DNA from: Glomus cerebriforme
Lineage: Eukaryota > Glomeromycota > Glomeromycetes > Glomerales > Glomeraceae
NCBI GenBank assembly: GCA_003550305.1
Contig: QKYT01000061.1
Coordinates: 111,384-175,383, forward strand
DNA: 64,000 nt
Direction of reading: 5' to 3'
Translations under genes and position numbers: made by a program
Shown: positions 24,294 through 36,608 of the stretch, piece after piece
Numbering within the stretch: the first letter of the stretch is position 1
How the letters are laid out: the number at the start of each line of letters is the position of its first letter
The notes under the pieces: generated by a model
Databases searched by the model: none
Told to the model about the DNA's origin: nothing
Seen by the model: the letters and a program-made list of their open reading frames with translations, nothing else

Positions 24294-26270
24294 TAGAAAT
24301 GATATCTAAAACTGTGGATCAAAATCTTAAGATAATCGGCGATTGCCAACGCAGATAATGCAATTTTTCGTCGCTGGCCAAAAAGGCGCAGCGCTATACT
24401 ATATCCATCGTGTTTCAATTGTAAATATTATTTGATTGGTTACTTTATTTTCCGATCCGAACAATCCGATCTATAAATGAATTCGTCCTAAGCCCCATTT
24501 TCTTGCGACAATGGGGTCTTCATCTCGGCAATAAATTTTCCGGAAGTAATCAAAAGTTTTACAGATGTAGCCATTAGTTATAATAATTACAAATTGTAGA
24601 ATATACATTAGAAGCGTAAAAACATATTATTTTTGTTGATGTATTACTTGTTACAAGATAAAAATATATACAGTATATATATATATAATTATACAGATTG
24701 TGATAAAAAAAAACCAATCAAGAATAAAAATATAAAAACTTTTAGTTTATATAATACGTCCGGGAGGATATATCATTCTAGTTGTCATTTGAGTATTCTA
24801 ACCCATATCGTAATCATTCCATAAATAGCTGAATAGTAAACACTAACTTATGAGAATGTTAGTTTATATTCGTTTATACAAACCTCATATTTTAATAGGC
24901 CATTATGATCTCACAAGCACCTTTGACCTTTCATATCTTTCTATGATTTCGGAAAAGGAATTTTTAATACTCGCTTCTGCAAATTTGAGCCGGAATTCAT
25001 AAATAGTCAACTGATATACTGTAAATGTCAAAAAGTTAAAGTTATAAGAACTTACAATATTGCATCACGTAAAGTTTAATTGTTCGAATGTTAAAATTCG
25101 GACGAAGTTCCGCTAATCGACTCATCATAATCTTCAGCATTTTTATGATTTCCATGTCACCTTTATAATGATTCAATCTTGTCTTAAGGGAGGACAACTA
25201 ACTTCAACAACAAAGAATTCCTCATCTTCTATTTTTGAATGTTATCGTAAAGACACTTTTATGTCTTTTGCAGAATATTTGCAAGAGTAATAATTTGGCC
25301 ATTTTGTCCATTTTGTCTATAAAGCAAAATTGTAATTCCATTTTGGCTTTAATTTCTTGTACTGGAAGATTATCATAGTGACTTTTATAAGTTTCGCAGA
25401 AAATTTTTGTAAGTCATTATGATAATAATAATATTGATTGTGTATCTTGCGATTGTCATCCTCCTTCTGATCGTTACATACTTTAGCACGGCTTTAAGGC
25501 ATGTTTCTTTGTACTTAACACGCCAATCCGCTTTATGTTTTATAAAAACTGGTAGATTCCTTCTAGTAACGAATTGATCTCTTGTTTCATAGTATCTTGT
25601 GCTTCTTCTTACATATTCGAGCATGTATTCTTTCCTAATGTCTCTAAAAAACCATTTTTATCTATTGCATTGAAAAAATTACGTCATAATAGTCATAATA
25701 CTCGAGTTTTGTTTAGGTGATTTTTTTTCAGTTAATATTCTGTTAAACGTCGAGATCATCAACAACCAAAGAATCATTTCCCGGTTTGATCCGCAATATA
25801 TTCTTCTTCAGTGTTATCTTCTTCCTCTTCAATATCACGATCATGTTTGCTGCCAGTTATAAAAGGATTCGAACTACGGTAACTTGGTTAACAATATGTC
25901 TTGATTGTTCTGGTAATGGAGATTGTTCTGGTTACGCAATATAATAATCCGTGATTTTTCGTTCTTCTAGCATTTTTGAATTTTGCTTTTCAATTCTTTA
26001 TAAGTACCTAGCAATTTTTTCGTCTTAGCCATCTGCTCGTCGTTAAGTTCGGCTGAATTGGAAATATTTTACAAACTTTCCTTATAGAAATATAAGCTGT
26101 TCTTCCTGTCAAATTCACTTCATAAAGTGCCTTTGCATATATCGATTCACCGGAAAATTTGCCGAGTGTTTATTGTATCACGCCGTCGCAAATATTGCAC
26201 ACTGCGATTAGGTCATCATTTACTGTAATGATTAGATAAGCTTTCTCTTTGGATAGAAATTTTTTTAAAA
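24294..26270. other. intergenic with minus-strand coding debris
   Basis: About 24950-26230 read on the minus strand contains protein-like peptides in shifting frames, including an acidic EEEEDNTEEEYIADQTG near 25800-25850, an open frame at 25385-25624, and VVEVS-like text near 25200. It looks like a decayed member of a large lineage-specific family; I could not name it. The rest (24294-24950) is AT-rich flank of Dus1 with nothing recognisable. Confidence 0.35.
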
Positions 26271-27717
26271 ATGTTCTCTCTTTATGTATGGGGTCCAGGC
26301 TGGGACCTTCCTTCTATCGACCCGGGTTGTTTGACAGTAATTGTGTATTTTCAACTTCTCGTGTCAGAAGAATGGGGTATTGTTGAATGTAATGACCCGA
26401 ATATCTCTCCAACGGGTACTGAGCTTTTTTCAGTCTTTTACTATTACAAGGCGCGATAAAATATTATCTTAGCTTATCAAAAACGATTATCAATTTCTCA
26501 AGGTGAATTGCCAGTATTGAAAGACGGAATAGAATGGGTTGCGGGTGTAAATAATATAATTAAATATATGAAAAGGAAAGGGTTCGATGCTGACGAAAAT
26601 TTGACAACTAGACAAATTGCTGATATCGTGGCGCAAGTATCTATTGCTTACATTTACATTTTCACTGATAAATTTATCAAATTTTTAATTTCTCTTATAT
26701 AGATACATGTCTTTTGTTGAAAACGGAATTTACGATTCTTTGGTAAGTGTGAGCTTGAAAAGATTACGAAGTTTATTTATTATTAACGATTATTTATACT
26801 TCAGTTATATTTATGGTATGCGGACACCAAAAATTTTATGCAAGCAATCAGTCCTCTTTACGGAAGACTTCTCGCCTTTCCAATCAATTATTTTATACCC
26901 GATCAAATGCGTGAGATTGCTAAAACAAGATTAGAAAAATATGGTGTTGTTTCTGTTGGAGATCAAGGTTTTCTTGAGGATAAGGAATTAAAGGTTTAAA
27001 TTTTTCTCTCCTTTTTTTGCAACTATTTTATATACGGATGTTTAAACCGATTACCGGTATTATAATTTGTACAGATGTATAATATTATAAGAGAATCCTA
27101 TAAAGTATTATTGAACAAAATTGGGGAGAATGAGTTTTTTCTTGGAGATAAGTAAGTTAAGAAAAAAAAATTAATTTATTTTATTATCTACAATTATTCT
27201 TACAACTTATTAAATTATTTATAATAGACTCTCTACGCTAGATATAATGGTATATGGACATCTAGCAACTCATCTATACCCAGATCTCCCAAATCCAAGT
27301 TTGGCCATTATTCTTAATACAGAGTATCCTAGGCTTGCAATGTTTTGTGAACGCATAAAAGGACGACTTTCTGAAAAGGAAATTGTTAGATTACCAACAA
27401 ATGACCTTCCATCCGTTTTTACAGGAATTCTCAGATCTCCTCGTACATGGTTCAATAATGCATTCTGGAGAACTAGAAATATTGAAAAAGAGACAGAAAA
27501 ATCACAAGCCCAAAAGGATTTTGAGAGAAAAAGAATTATATCTATTACTGGAGCAATTCTATTTATGGTCACTTATATAGTTTGGAATAGAATCATCAGG
27601 ATAGAAATTGTTCACAATAAAGAGGAAGAAAATGGAGAGGAAGAAAATGGCGATGAAGAAAACGAATACGATGATAACGACAATGATAATGACGATTACG
27701 ACGATGAAGATGATTAA
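26271..27717 (+). CDS. metaxin / Sam37-like mitochondrial outer-membrane protein
   Basis: Likely subunit of the SAM complex that inserts beta-barrel proteins into the mitochondrial outer membrane. Six exons (26271-26415, 26503-26632, 26703-26742, 26805-26993, 27075-27151, 27228-27717) give 356 residues. N-terminal thioredoxin-like metaxin signature: LYVWGPGWDLPSIDPGCL, then SPTGELPVLKDG across the first intron. The GST-C-like half follows (FFLGDKLSTLDIMVYGHLA). A single C-terminal membrane span (ISITGAILFMVTYIVW) is followed by a strongly acidic Glu/Asp/Asn tail. The second intron must be GC-AG: donor GCAAGT at 26633 is the only one that keeps DIVAYMSFVENG in frame. Confidence 0.88.
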
Positions 27718-27974
27718 AAGTTTTGATCTGAATAAAGATTAAAAAATATTGTTATATTTTCACTTGTTTCTTTCTGTCCAAATATAAATTTAATGAAAGT
27801 ATTGCCATGGAACTACAAATTAATAGAATTGGAGAACAAGAATTTAAATAGGAAAAATCGGAAATTGTATGTTTGATTTCTCTTGTTAATTATGTTAAAA
27901 TTGTATTTGATCAACTCAAATACATTGATGTTTATAAAAAAATGTACAGATATGTTCCAGTTTCATCTAACTAA

Positions 27975-28688
27975 TTAGTGGTGCCCATGTCCTTCGTTTT
28001 CACTACCAATAAAATCAAGTTTGAATACTTGACCACATTCGGGGCATCTATCGAATTCATGATGTTTATCAACACCTAACCAAATTGTCTCATGAGAATC
28101 AACAGGAAACCCTATGAAATAAAAAATTATTTAGTTTCATGTTAAAATTAAATAATAATATCGAATTATAAGAAAACATACCAGTACAGCCGACAAAACG
28201 TACAGGATCTGTGCTCTTTACCAACACAGGGTTCTTTTTTGTACCCAAAGCAGTAATTTTCAAAGGACTAAGGTCATATAATTCCTTGCCTTCCAACTTA
28301 GCAAGTAATTCAGCACGTTCAATACCAGTAGCTTGATCTATATCATCAGCAATAGTACCTGGCTTTGCACCGGAACCAACAAAAAATTTATTACTCAATT
28401 CTAAAATCAAAGACTGTATTAGATTTAAATTATTGCAATAAAAATTATATAATATCCGAATTAAAAATAAATTTTGTATCAATTTGCTACATTTTATTTA
28501 TCTTAATTAGTTCACAAATTTGCAGTTCTTTACAATTATTTAAAGAATTGAAAGTTTAGTTCACCTCCAAAACGAGGTCCAAGAACAGAGAACGCTCTAG
28601 TTGTTGATGGTTGAGGTTGCCTAACAACGCCTTTAATAACTATTGTCCTAACTGATCCAACTGTACGACGAAGAGCTGATGATAACAT
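27975..28688 (-). CDS. cytochrome c oxidase subunit, Cox4 (mammalian COX5B) type
   Basis: Nuclear-encoded zinc-binding subunit of respiratory complex IV, on the matrix side of the mitochondrial inner membrane. Three exons (28565-28688, 28182-28400, 27975-28111) give 159 residues. The N-terminus is Arg/Ser/Thr-rich without acidic residues, as in a mitochondrial presequence (RRTVGSVRTIVIKGVVRQ). The mature part shows GTIADDIDQATGIERAELLA, then FVGCTGFPVDSHETIWL and the zinc site RCPECGQVFKLDFIG. The C-terminus is His-rich. Nothing unusual. Confidence 0.95.
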
Positions 28689-28892
28689 AGTTTTAATTAC
28701 GAAGATAGAATATTATAAGATGGAAAGATTTAGAACGAGCGCAATAAAAAAAAAATACATGTGACCTGTTCTCCAATCAATTTCATATGATCGGATCGGC
28801 ATCATGTCGATCATTTTTACAATGACGTGAATAATATACATCTCCCAGTTTCCATTTTGCGTATTTTAATAAATAAAAAAACGGGAATTACA

Positions 28893-29006
28893 ATGTCAGA
28901 ACAAGAACACAATATTCTCTCATCATTCTCACCATTTACCGTGAACTTAATAGAAGAAAATATTGTTGAAATATCTAAGTTTAATGAAACACTGCTTGTA
29001 TCATAG
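28893..29006 (+). CDS. short open frame, possible truncated gene start
   Basis: A 37-codon frame beginning MSEQEHNILSSFSPFTVN starts 205 bp upstream of, and divergent from, Cox4, with an A-rich leader typical of start codons in this window. It stops early; protein-like text may continue in other frames to about 29160. It could be the first exon or a truncated remnant of a gene. Family unknown. Confidence 0.25.
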   Translation: MSEQEHNILSSFSPFTVNLIEENIVEISKFNETLLVS

Positions 29007-29009
29007 GCT

Positions 29010-31400
29010 GGAAATTCGTAAATAAATTGGTAATCATTTAAAACAAGCAAGATTACACACTGTTTATTAAAGAAAAATCAGTGGTATGAGGATCAAAATT
29101 ATCCTCAAAATGAAAAACCATATATATGTCATGCCGATTTATCAATGAAAATTTCGAATTTTTTTTTAAATAAAACTTAATACAAGCTTTATATACTGTA
29201 GCTCTCAAAATTATAAATTATAAGTAATTTTACCAGAATCCCGAAATATATATGTAGGGGTAGGGTGCACTATTGCGTCGCCATCATAGAGAAATTTTAT
29301 GAAGTGAGGTTTGGATTTGGTTATTTTATTAATGGATTTTTTTTATTATAAGCAAAGGCATATTTTTTTGCTGATCATATACAGTATATATAATATAAAA
29401 AAAAGAAAATTATCTTTTATCACCATGGCGTTTTATAATTTTGGCTGGAATTAAGGTTTGGTTAGGGGGGATTAGAGTTAGGATTAGAGTCAGGTGATTA
29501 GGTTTAGTATCACATCTCGTCACGCCATTTTTATTAAATATTCTGGGGACAGGATTTTTTTTGATGGTGAAATCCTATTTGTCATCATTATATATCACGC
29601 CGGCGACAAAATCACCATGGCGATAAATTACAAAATCCTAAAAAAAAATTTATTTATTCAAAACTTCAATAAAAAAAATTTTCTTAAAAATTAAAAATTT
29701 AATTTTTTAAAAACAAATTGCATAATAATCTAAAGGTCAGAAGATTATTTTGCTTATTTTTTCTGATTTTCTGAAGTTAAGTATATAAAGATATTATTAA
29801 CTATCTAAATATACTATTTAAAAAATTCTTAAATTTACTTAAAAAATATTAGCATTTTAAAAATAAATATTTTGAGATTTATGCTGAATTTTTTAAAGTA
29901 AAAATAATAAGTAGTAAAAATAATGATATTGATAATTTAAATGAAAGTTTTAACTAATTTAATTATAATTTTATTTTACAAATAAGTATATAATATACTT
30001 TATTATTTTTAGTAATAAAGATTTATTTTATTTAATTTTTATAAATTTAATATTAAAATTACTAAATTATTTACAATTCATTTATTTTTAAAATATAAGA
30101 AATTATATTTGAAAAATTAATAATTTAAGTTATGATTTCTGCAGATTTTTCTTTATAATAAAAAAAATAAGAAAGTTTAAGATTTTTTTATTTTTTTTTT
30201 AGATCTAGTATTAAAATTATTAATATACAAAGTTTTAGAAAAAGAATATTAAATAAAAAATCAAAAATACTTGACTTAAAATTAAGAAATAATCCTATTA
30301 GTATTATATTATCTTTTAATAATTAAACTAATATTTTAAATTAAAATATTTTTAGTTTTATTTTTATTATATTTAAAGATAAAGTAAATAATTTAAAAAA
30401 TAATAAATATAAATAATAAATTAAAAAGGTGAAAAGAAGTTATTAAAAAATTTAAATTAATTCTTAAAATTATATTACTATAAGGTATATATCTATTTAA
30501 TTTTTAAAATTTATTTATTTTAGAAAATTTTTATTTATGTTTAAATATATAATTTTCTTATAATCAAAATTTTAATTTTTATAAGAAATATTTTTTTTAA
30601 AATTTTATGTAATATTATATGACTTTTATCTTATATTATAGAATTTAACCAAAATTAATTATATGATGAATAATAGTAATAAATACTAGGATTTTTTATA
30701 TTAAAAAAAAATTGTTTTTAGAATATATAATGAAAATAAACAATTAAAAGATATAATATAAAATAACAAATATATGATATTTTATAAAACTCATATAATT
30801 TGTATTTAAATACACTATGTAAACTTGAAAATTTTCTTTATTTTATATTATTTTATTAAATAATTAAGGTTTTATTTTTTTAATAAATATAAATTTTAAC
30901 TTTTAAAAACATATATAGTATTAATAAAAGTAATAAAAATTACATTATACTTTAGATTATTAAATAACAAATATTTTATTAATCATCTTTGAATTTTACA
31001 AAAAAATTATATGAAAAATATATTTAAATTACTATTGAAAATAATATAAAGTAGAAATATTATTATAAATACTTTTATATTTTAATCAAATTAAAAGAAG
31101 AATTAAAAGTATTGTATTTTTTTATTTTATTATTGAGTTATAATACTGTTTATATATTTTTTTTTAAATAAAATTTTAAGTTCAAAGTTTGAAACTTATA
31201 TCTTATTAATTTAAGTTTATTATATCTTTCTACCAAATATTTTTTTTTACTTTACTTAATAAGATTTGTTTTAGAACTTGTAAAATTACTCAAATCATAT
31301 TGTATAATAAGGTCTCTAAAAAACTCTAAAACAACTCATAATTTTTTTTTACTAATGAGTTTTAGCAAATTAAATCAAATTTGAAAAGTTAAAAATTAGT
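29010..31400. other. very AT-rich gene-free repeat region
   Basis: From about 29640 to 31400 the sequence is nearly pure A and T with no supportable gene. A repeat lies at 29528-29583 (see separate entry). Around 29455-29500 there is a G/T-rich patch (GGTTAGGGGGGATTAGAG), which does not form a telomere-type array. Confidence 0.55.
29528..29583 (+). repeat. dispersed repeat, copy 1
   Basis: About 56 bp matching, in inverted orientation, the sequence at 54254-54312. Both copies read GACAG(G/A)ATTTTTT and (A/T)CCTATTTGTCAT-like text; translated, both contain DRIF followed by EILFVI. This suggests two fragments of one unidentified element. Confidence 0.55.
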
Positions 31401-31401
31401 T

Positions 31402-31518
31402 TTTTGCAATTATCTTACCATCCAATAGTTCAATTTAAAAATATAGCTCTAAATAAGCTTTACAAACAAAAAAAAGTTGATATAAATCAGATCACTGGAT
31501 GGTAAGATAATTGCAAAA
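31402..31518. repeat. small hairpin MITE
   Basis: An inverted repeat with arms of about 23 bp: TTGCAATTATCTTACCATCC on the left and its complement at about 31495-31516 on the right, around an AT-rich centre of about 70 bp. The arm sequence ATTATCTTACTATCCAGTGA also occurs inside the foldback MITE at 60.7-61.0 kb, so the two appear related. Confidence 0.65.
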
Positions 31519-31929
31519 ATTGTCTTAGTAAAAAGTATTAATTTTGTTACAGATTAGTTGAGTTGTTTATAGGATCCTGCAATTACATAAAATATTATAT
31601 GGATTTGAATATTTTGTAAAATTTTAAAAGATTATAAGGATTTGAAATTTGGTACAAAAATGATTAATCATTTTTAAATAAGATGGAAAAGTTAAAAACA
31701 ACCATCATTGCTTATTATAATTTTTGCATTTTAAATATAAAATAATAAAATTTAATCATATTAGATATATATTTTAGTAAACGATTAATTTATTATGAAG
31801 CTTAGTCAAAAACAAAATTAAGATATTCAATATTAATGGATTTTTCCAAATTTTTGGAATATGTATTAATTTCTTTATACCAAAAGGCATAATAAATAGA
31901 TTACAAGTAAGTACCATATATTGTGGGCC

Positions 31930-32085
31930 ATAGTACCTCCCTTATGCATATTACCCCTCTCTTTTGCATGAAAAAAAGGACCATTTTTTATTGACATTAT
32001 TATTTTAAGAATCTAATTTATTCAGAAATTACATATAAATATTTTTCTGATTATGATGCAAGATTTTAAACACACACTATTTATA
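31930..32085 (+). repeat. dispersed repeat, copy 1
   Basis: About 155 bp starting at TAGTACCTCCCTTATGCAT, repeated in the same orientation at 63051-63200 with moderate divergence. Shared later blocks include AAATTACATATAAATATTTT. No coding potential; probably part of an old mobile element. Confidence 0.6.
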
Positions 32086-32329
32086 GTAAAAGTTTGAGTT
32101 ATAACCTTGCTGGTATATGAAGTCAACCTTCCGAAATTTGCATATTTTATTTAATATAATAAATAATAATTTTTATGATTTTTTATTTAATAAATTTACA
32201 TTGAAATTTTTATATAACTTAATTCCATGGTGATTTTATGAAAATATCAATCACTTGTGCAATTACTATTCACCAAACAGGTTTCACCATTCTAAATGAA
32301 ATTCGCCAGATGCAAACATTCTCAGATAC

Positions 32330-32820
32330 TGTTAAACAAAAATTTGTCTCGTCAAACGAAATACAATCAGATATGTAAAGAGGGCAATTGACTTGGCTTT
32401 TGAAATCAGCTGTGAAAATGAGTCGAATCAAAGAAAAAGAGTATAAGCGAGTCCAACAAGGAGAATCTTCCACATGTTAACAATCCTCATCAAACGCGTA
32501 CAAAGGGTGCTCCAAAGAAACCTGTAAGAAACTCGTTAGAAAATGCTACTCTAAATTCCATGATAAAAGAATTCGTGAAATGTGCGACGCGTTAATAAAG
32601 GTTAAGGTGCTTTACAAAATGTAGATCATACGTAAGATATTTTATTTTACAATGGCTGATTCTTAGTTAAATCATGAAAGACAATTTTGTATTCAAGCCA
32701 ACAAAGTAATAATTAAGATGAATCCTCTTAGCATAGCTATAATGTGAAACATGTAGTTATTGCAAAGGTGTTGGTCATAATAGTGTCATAATGCCCAAAG
32801 TTGGAAATGCAAATAATTAG
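32330..32820 (+). pseudogene. C-terminal relic of a SWIM/MULE-type transposase
   Basis: Broken plus-strand frames give text typical of the C-terminal end of MULE-type transposases: a Lys/Arg-rich segment, NNPHQTRTKGAPKK, and a degraded zinc knuckle (CSYCKGVGHN) just before a stop. Stops and frame changes are frequent and the catalytic part is absent. Family call rests on pattern memory. Confidence 0.45.
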
Positions 32821-33914
32821 CTTGTTTAAGAGTTTGTTAAAAATATTTATTTTGAATTCTGAAGGGGAATAGCCATTTAAAATTTCAAGATAAAGGACTT
32901 GATTAAAATTCTTAAAAATCTGAGTTTATCCTTTTAAAAATGATGTAACTTTACTAATCCGGTAAACTTTAAAATAAGAAGTATTAAAAAAAAATTCGCG
33001 AGAATTTTTCTTGACCATAGTAATCTTACTAAAATTAGTAATACCCTCGCTTGCGGTGAGATTTAACGAAAAATCGTTCGAGAAAGTACTGTACTGGGAA
33101 CACAATAAAGAAACCCAATTAATGTATTGATATCTACATTTTGGTAAAAAATACTCCTGCATTATTTAAAATTCGCACAAGTTCACTTTTTCTTATAAGA
33201 TAACAAAAGAGCATGCCATCCCGACAGGGTGTATGTATGTAACAATAAAAAGATGGAGAAAAAAAACACATTTGAGAATCGGGAATTTTATTTTATTATT
33301 CAGATTGCAATACATTTTTCATATGGATAAAAAAAAAAAAAATTTTTTAATCGATTTGAGAAATTTCAGAAATCCAAATGTTCAGATATTATCTATATCA
33401 AACACATGAAGAAATTTTTTTCATCAATATCAATTAGATAATAGTATAGACGATTCCGGAAAATTCCGATTAATCCAGTCAACCACGTAGTTATATTGTG
33501 TTATTGTGTTCCGAAAATGTTTAACATATTTTCCTAATTAATATTTGTTTTGATTTGGCTAAAGAAAAGAAAAATTAGATCATAATTTCAATTTTTTAAA
33601 CGGGTACCTTGCATAATTCTATACATTAAAAAATGATGATGATCCGATAAAACCGGGGGACCTTTTTTTATACTGTATATTAGATCTTCAGACGATTTTT
33701 TTTTTCATCAATCGATTATATATTTAAAAGGCTGAAAAATTTCGTTCTTTCAACATAAATTTATAATCACTTTTTTTTTGGTTTCCATTTAAAACAACGC
33801 ACCTTTATTTTAACAATAAAAATTTGCAAACACGTTCTCAAATCTAGTCGCTTCGCTACATAATCCTCATAGGGGAAAAATAGGATCGAAACAAAAGTTT
33901 AATCCTCTTTAATA
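32821..33914. other. intergenic, upstream of inositol-3-phosphate synthase
   Basis: AT-rich, no gene seen. The proximal promoter (33600-33914) has poly-T runs and TATA-like text but no clear copy of the yeast inositol-responsive element. Confidence 0.5.
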
Positions 33915-35891
33915 ATGCCTCCAAACATTCTTGAACCACTTACTCTTGGACCTGTTCCAACGTTTAAAGTCATCTCTCCAAACGTTATTTACACCGATAC
34001 ACATATTCTTGCAGACTATACTTATCATAATGCCACCGTTTCTAAAAACGAAATTGAGGGTATTTTGGAGGTTACTCCTACCGAAACAAAGTATAAATTC
34101 AAGACTGATTGTAACATCCCTAAAGTGGGGTAAGTTTTTTAACACTAGTTTCAAAATTTCTGATAATAAAAAAAATTTTTTTTTTCAATAATCTGGAAAA
34201 AACTCGTTTTTTTTATTTATTTGTCAACCAAATTTTGGTTGAAAAGGTTTATATGGAAAATTACACGTTGGGGTTGATAAAACTTATGTAAATATCCATT
34301 TATAAAAAAAAAAAAAAAAAAATTTTTGAATTAAATCAAGTGATTTTAGTAATATTTATTTTTAAAATAATTTAAATTAAAGATTAATGATGGTTGGATG
34401 GGGAGGTAATAATGGCTCTACCTTGACCGCTAGCATTATTGCTAACCGTGAAAAAATCTCATGGCACACCAAAGAGGGTATTAAATCCGCGAATTATTTC
34501 GGATCCGTCGTTCAAGCTTCAACTCTCAAATTAGGTGTGGATGCCAAAGGAAATGATTTTTTCATTCCTTTTAATCAAATCTTACCTATGGTTCATCCCA
34601 ACGACTTGGTATTTGGCGGCTGGGATATAAGCTCTTTCAATCTCGCGCAAGCTATGGAGCGCGCTCAAGTTCTCGATTATGACCTTCAACGTCAAGTCAA
34701 ACCTAATCTTGAACAATTAAAACCGTTACCTTCAATTTATTATCCCGATTTTATTGCTGCTAATCAAAATGATCGAGCTGATAATCTTATTCCTGGGAAT
34801 AACAAGAAAGAACACCTTGAACATATTCGTAGAGATATTCGTGAATTCAAAGAAGCTAATAATCTCGATAAAGTCATTGTCGTTTGGACTGCCAATACTG
34901 AACGTTATGCTGAAATTATTCCAGGCGTGAATGACACCGCGGACAACATTTTGAAAGCTGTTGAGAATAGTCATCCAGAAATTGCGCCATCCACAATTTT
35001 TGCCTTGGCTTGTATTCTTGAAAAGACTCCTTTCATTAATGGATCACCTCAAAATACATTTGTTCCCGGTTGCATTGAACTCGCAGAACGTGAACATGTT
35101 TACATCGGAGGAGATGATTTTAAATCTGGTCAGACTAAAGTTAAGTCTGTTTTGGTCGACTTTTTAGTGAATGCCGGTATTAAACCAATCGGGATCACAT
35201 CATATAATCATCTTGGTAATAATGATGGTAAGAATTTGTCTGCACCAAAACAATTTCGATCCAAAGAAATATCTAAAAGTAACGTTGTTGATGACATGGT
35301 TGCTGCCAACCAAATTCTTTATAAACCCGGCGAACACCCCGATCATGGTAAGTTGATGAAAATAATGGTAAAATCGGGTTAAAACTACATTTTAATAATT
35401 CATCTTATTATATATAGTTGTTGTTATCAAGTACGTACCAGCAGTTGGCGATTCAAAACGAGCCCTTGATGAATATGTGTCAGAAATCTTCATGGGTGGA
35501 AAGAATGTGAGTGATTAACAAACAACAAACATAATTCTTAGAATCAAGACGATATAACTAATCTCATCATTCAAATTAGACGATTTCATTGTACAATACT
35601 TGTGAGGACTCGCTCTTGGCTTCTCCGCTTATTTTGGATTTGACTATTATCACTGAATTGATGACACGCATCGAATACTGTGCTGGCGATATGAAAGCAT
35701 TTGAACCTTTCGATGCAGTTTTGTCCATATTGAGTTTCATGTTGAAAGCTCCTTTAGTACCACCAGGAACTCCAGTTGTTAATGCGTTAAGCAAACAGCG
35801 TATGGCAATGGAAAATTTATTTCGCGCATGCATTGGATTAGCTCCTCAAAATGAAATGCTTTTGGAGCATAAGGCTCCGGTTAAAATGTAA
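33915..35891 (+). CDS. INO1: inositol-3-phosphate synthase
   Basis: Converts D-glucose 6-phosphate to 1D-myo-inositol 3-phosphate with NAD, the first step of inositol synthesis. Four exons (33915-34129, 34383-35347, 35418-35506, 35580-35891) join in frame into 526 residues, the normal length. Seen: the NAD-binding loop [10 protein letters not shown] at about residues 76-85, [54 protein letters not shown], the signature [10 protein letters not shown], and the C-terminal [20 protein letters not shown]. The first intron is long for this window (253 nt). Product could feed phosphatidylinositol and, by oxidation, the glucuronate used by the nearby glucuronokinase. Confidence 0.97.
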
Positions 35892-36608
35892 CTTACCCGA
35901 TTTAGTAGTAAATGTTGCACAATAAAATTTTTCTGATTTTGTGATGATGGGCGATAAGAGAAATTAATATTTTGATCATGTTATATAAATAAAAAAAGGT
36001 CATAAGATCCGATCAATGATTATATGTACTTGTCGTTTTGCATTTTAGGCATAGATTTTCAACTTTACTATAAAAAAGTTCCTTTTAATTAACAAATTAC
36101 AATTCTTTAGATTCCTGCTCAATATTATCTTATTTATCATTAGATGATCAATAGCCGCACTAATTCACAAAAGACAATGTGCAAGACGATTAATATCGTA
36201 TCTGCCTAATCTGTTTTTTTTAAAAAAAAAAAAGTTATAAAATCATGGATAGAGTGGTAAATTGGTAAATTGGTAAATTGACAAAAAAAAAAATTTTTTT
36301 TTTCTTGGCAAGTTAGAATAAAGAATCGAAATGTTAATCTACTAAGGCCAAATTTAGCAAGATAAACAAAAATGAAACGTTTGCTAATTAAGGGAATTTT
36401 ACGCAATATGATGAAATCTTTTTATTGTTCATCCATGTTGTATTAAATATGTTGTATTAAATGGATTAGCACATAACTGATTATTTGTTGTACACGTGAG
36501 AAAATTTTTTTGGTAAAATAATGGAACAAATTAGGCTAAATATGTGAAAATAATGGGATGATTTTTGACTCATGACATAATGATATTTCAATATTTCATA
36601 TAAAAAGC
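35892..36608. other. intergenic
   Basis: AT-rich 3' flank of INO1 and promoter of the SPFH gene. Contains a short tandem GGTAAATTGGTAAATTG run near 36255-36278. No gene seen. Confidence 0.55.

Noticed and set aside
29455..29510. Interstitial telomere-like repeat
   Set aside because: GGTTAGGGGGGATTAGAG text is irregular and does not form a TTAGGG array.
32926..33162. 78-codon minus-strand frame upstream of INO1
   Set aside because: No homologous motif, AT-rich composition and no supporting splice or start context.
34732..34974. Minus-strand open frame inside INO1
   Set aside because: Antisense shadow of a conserved enzyme exon.
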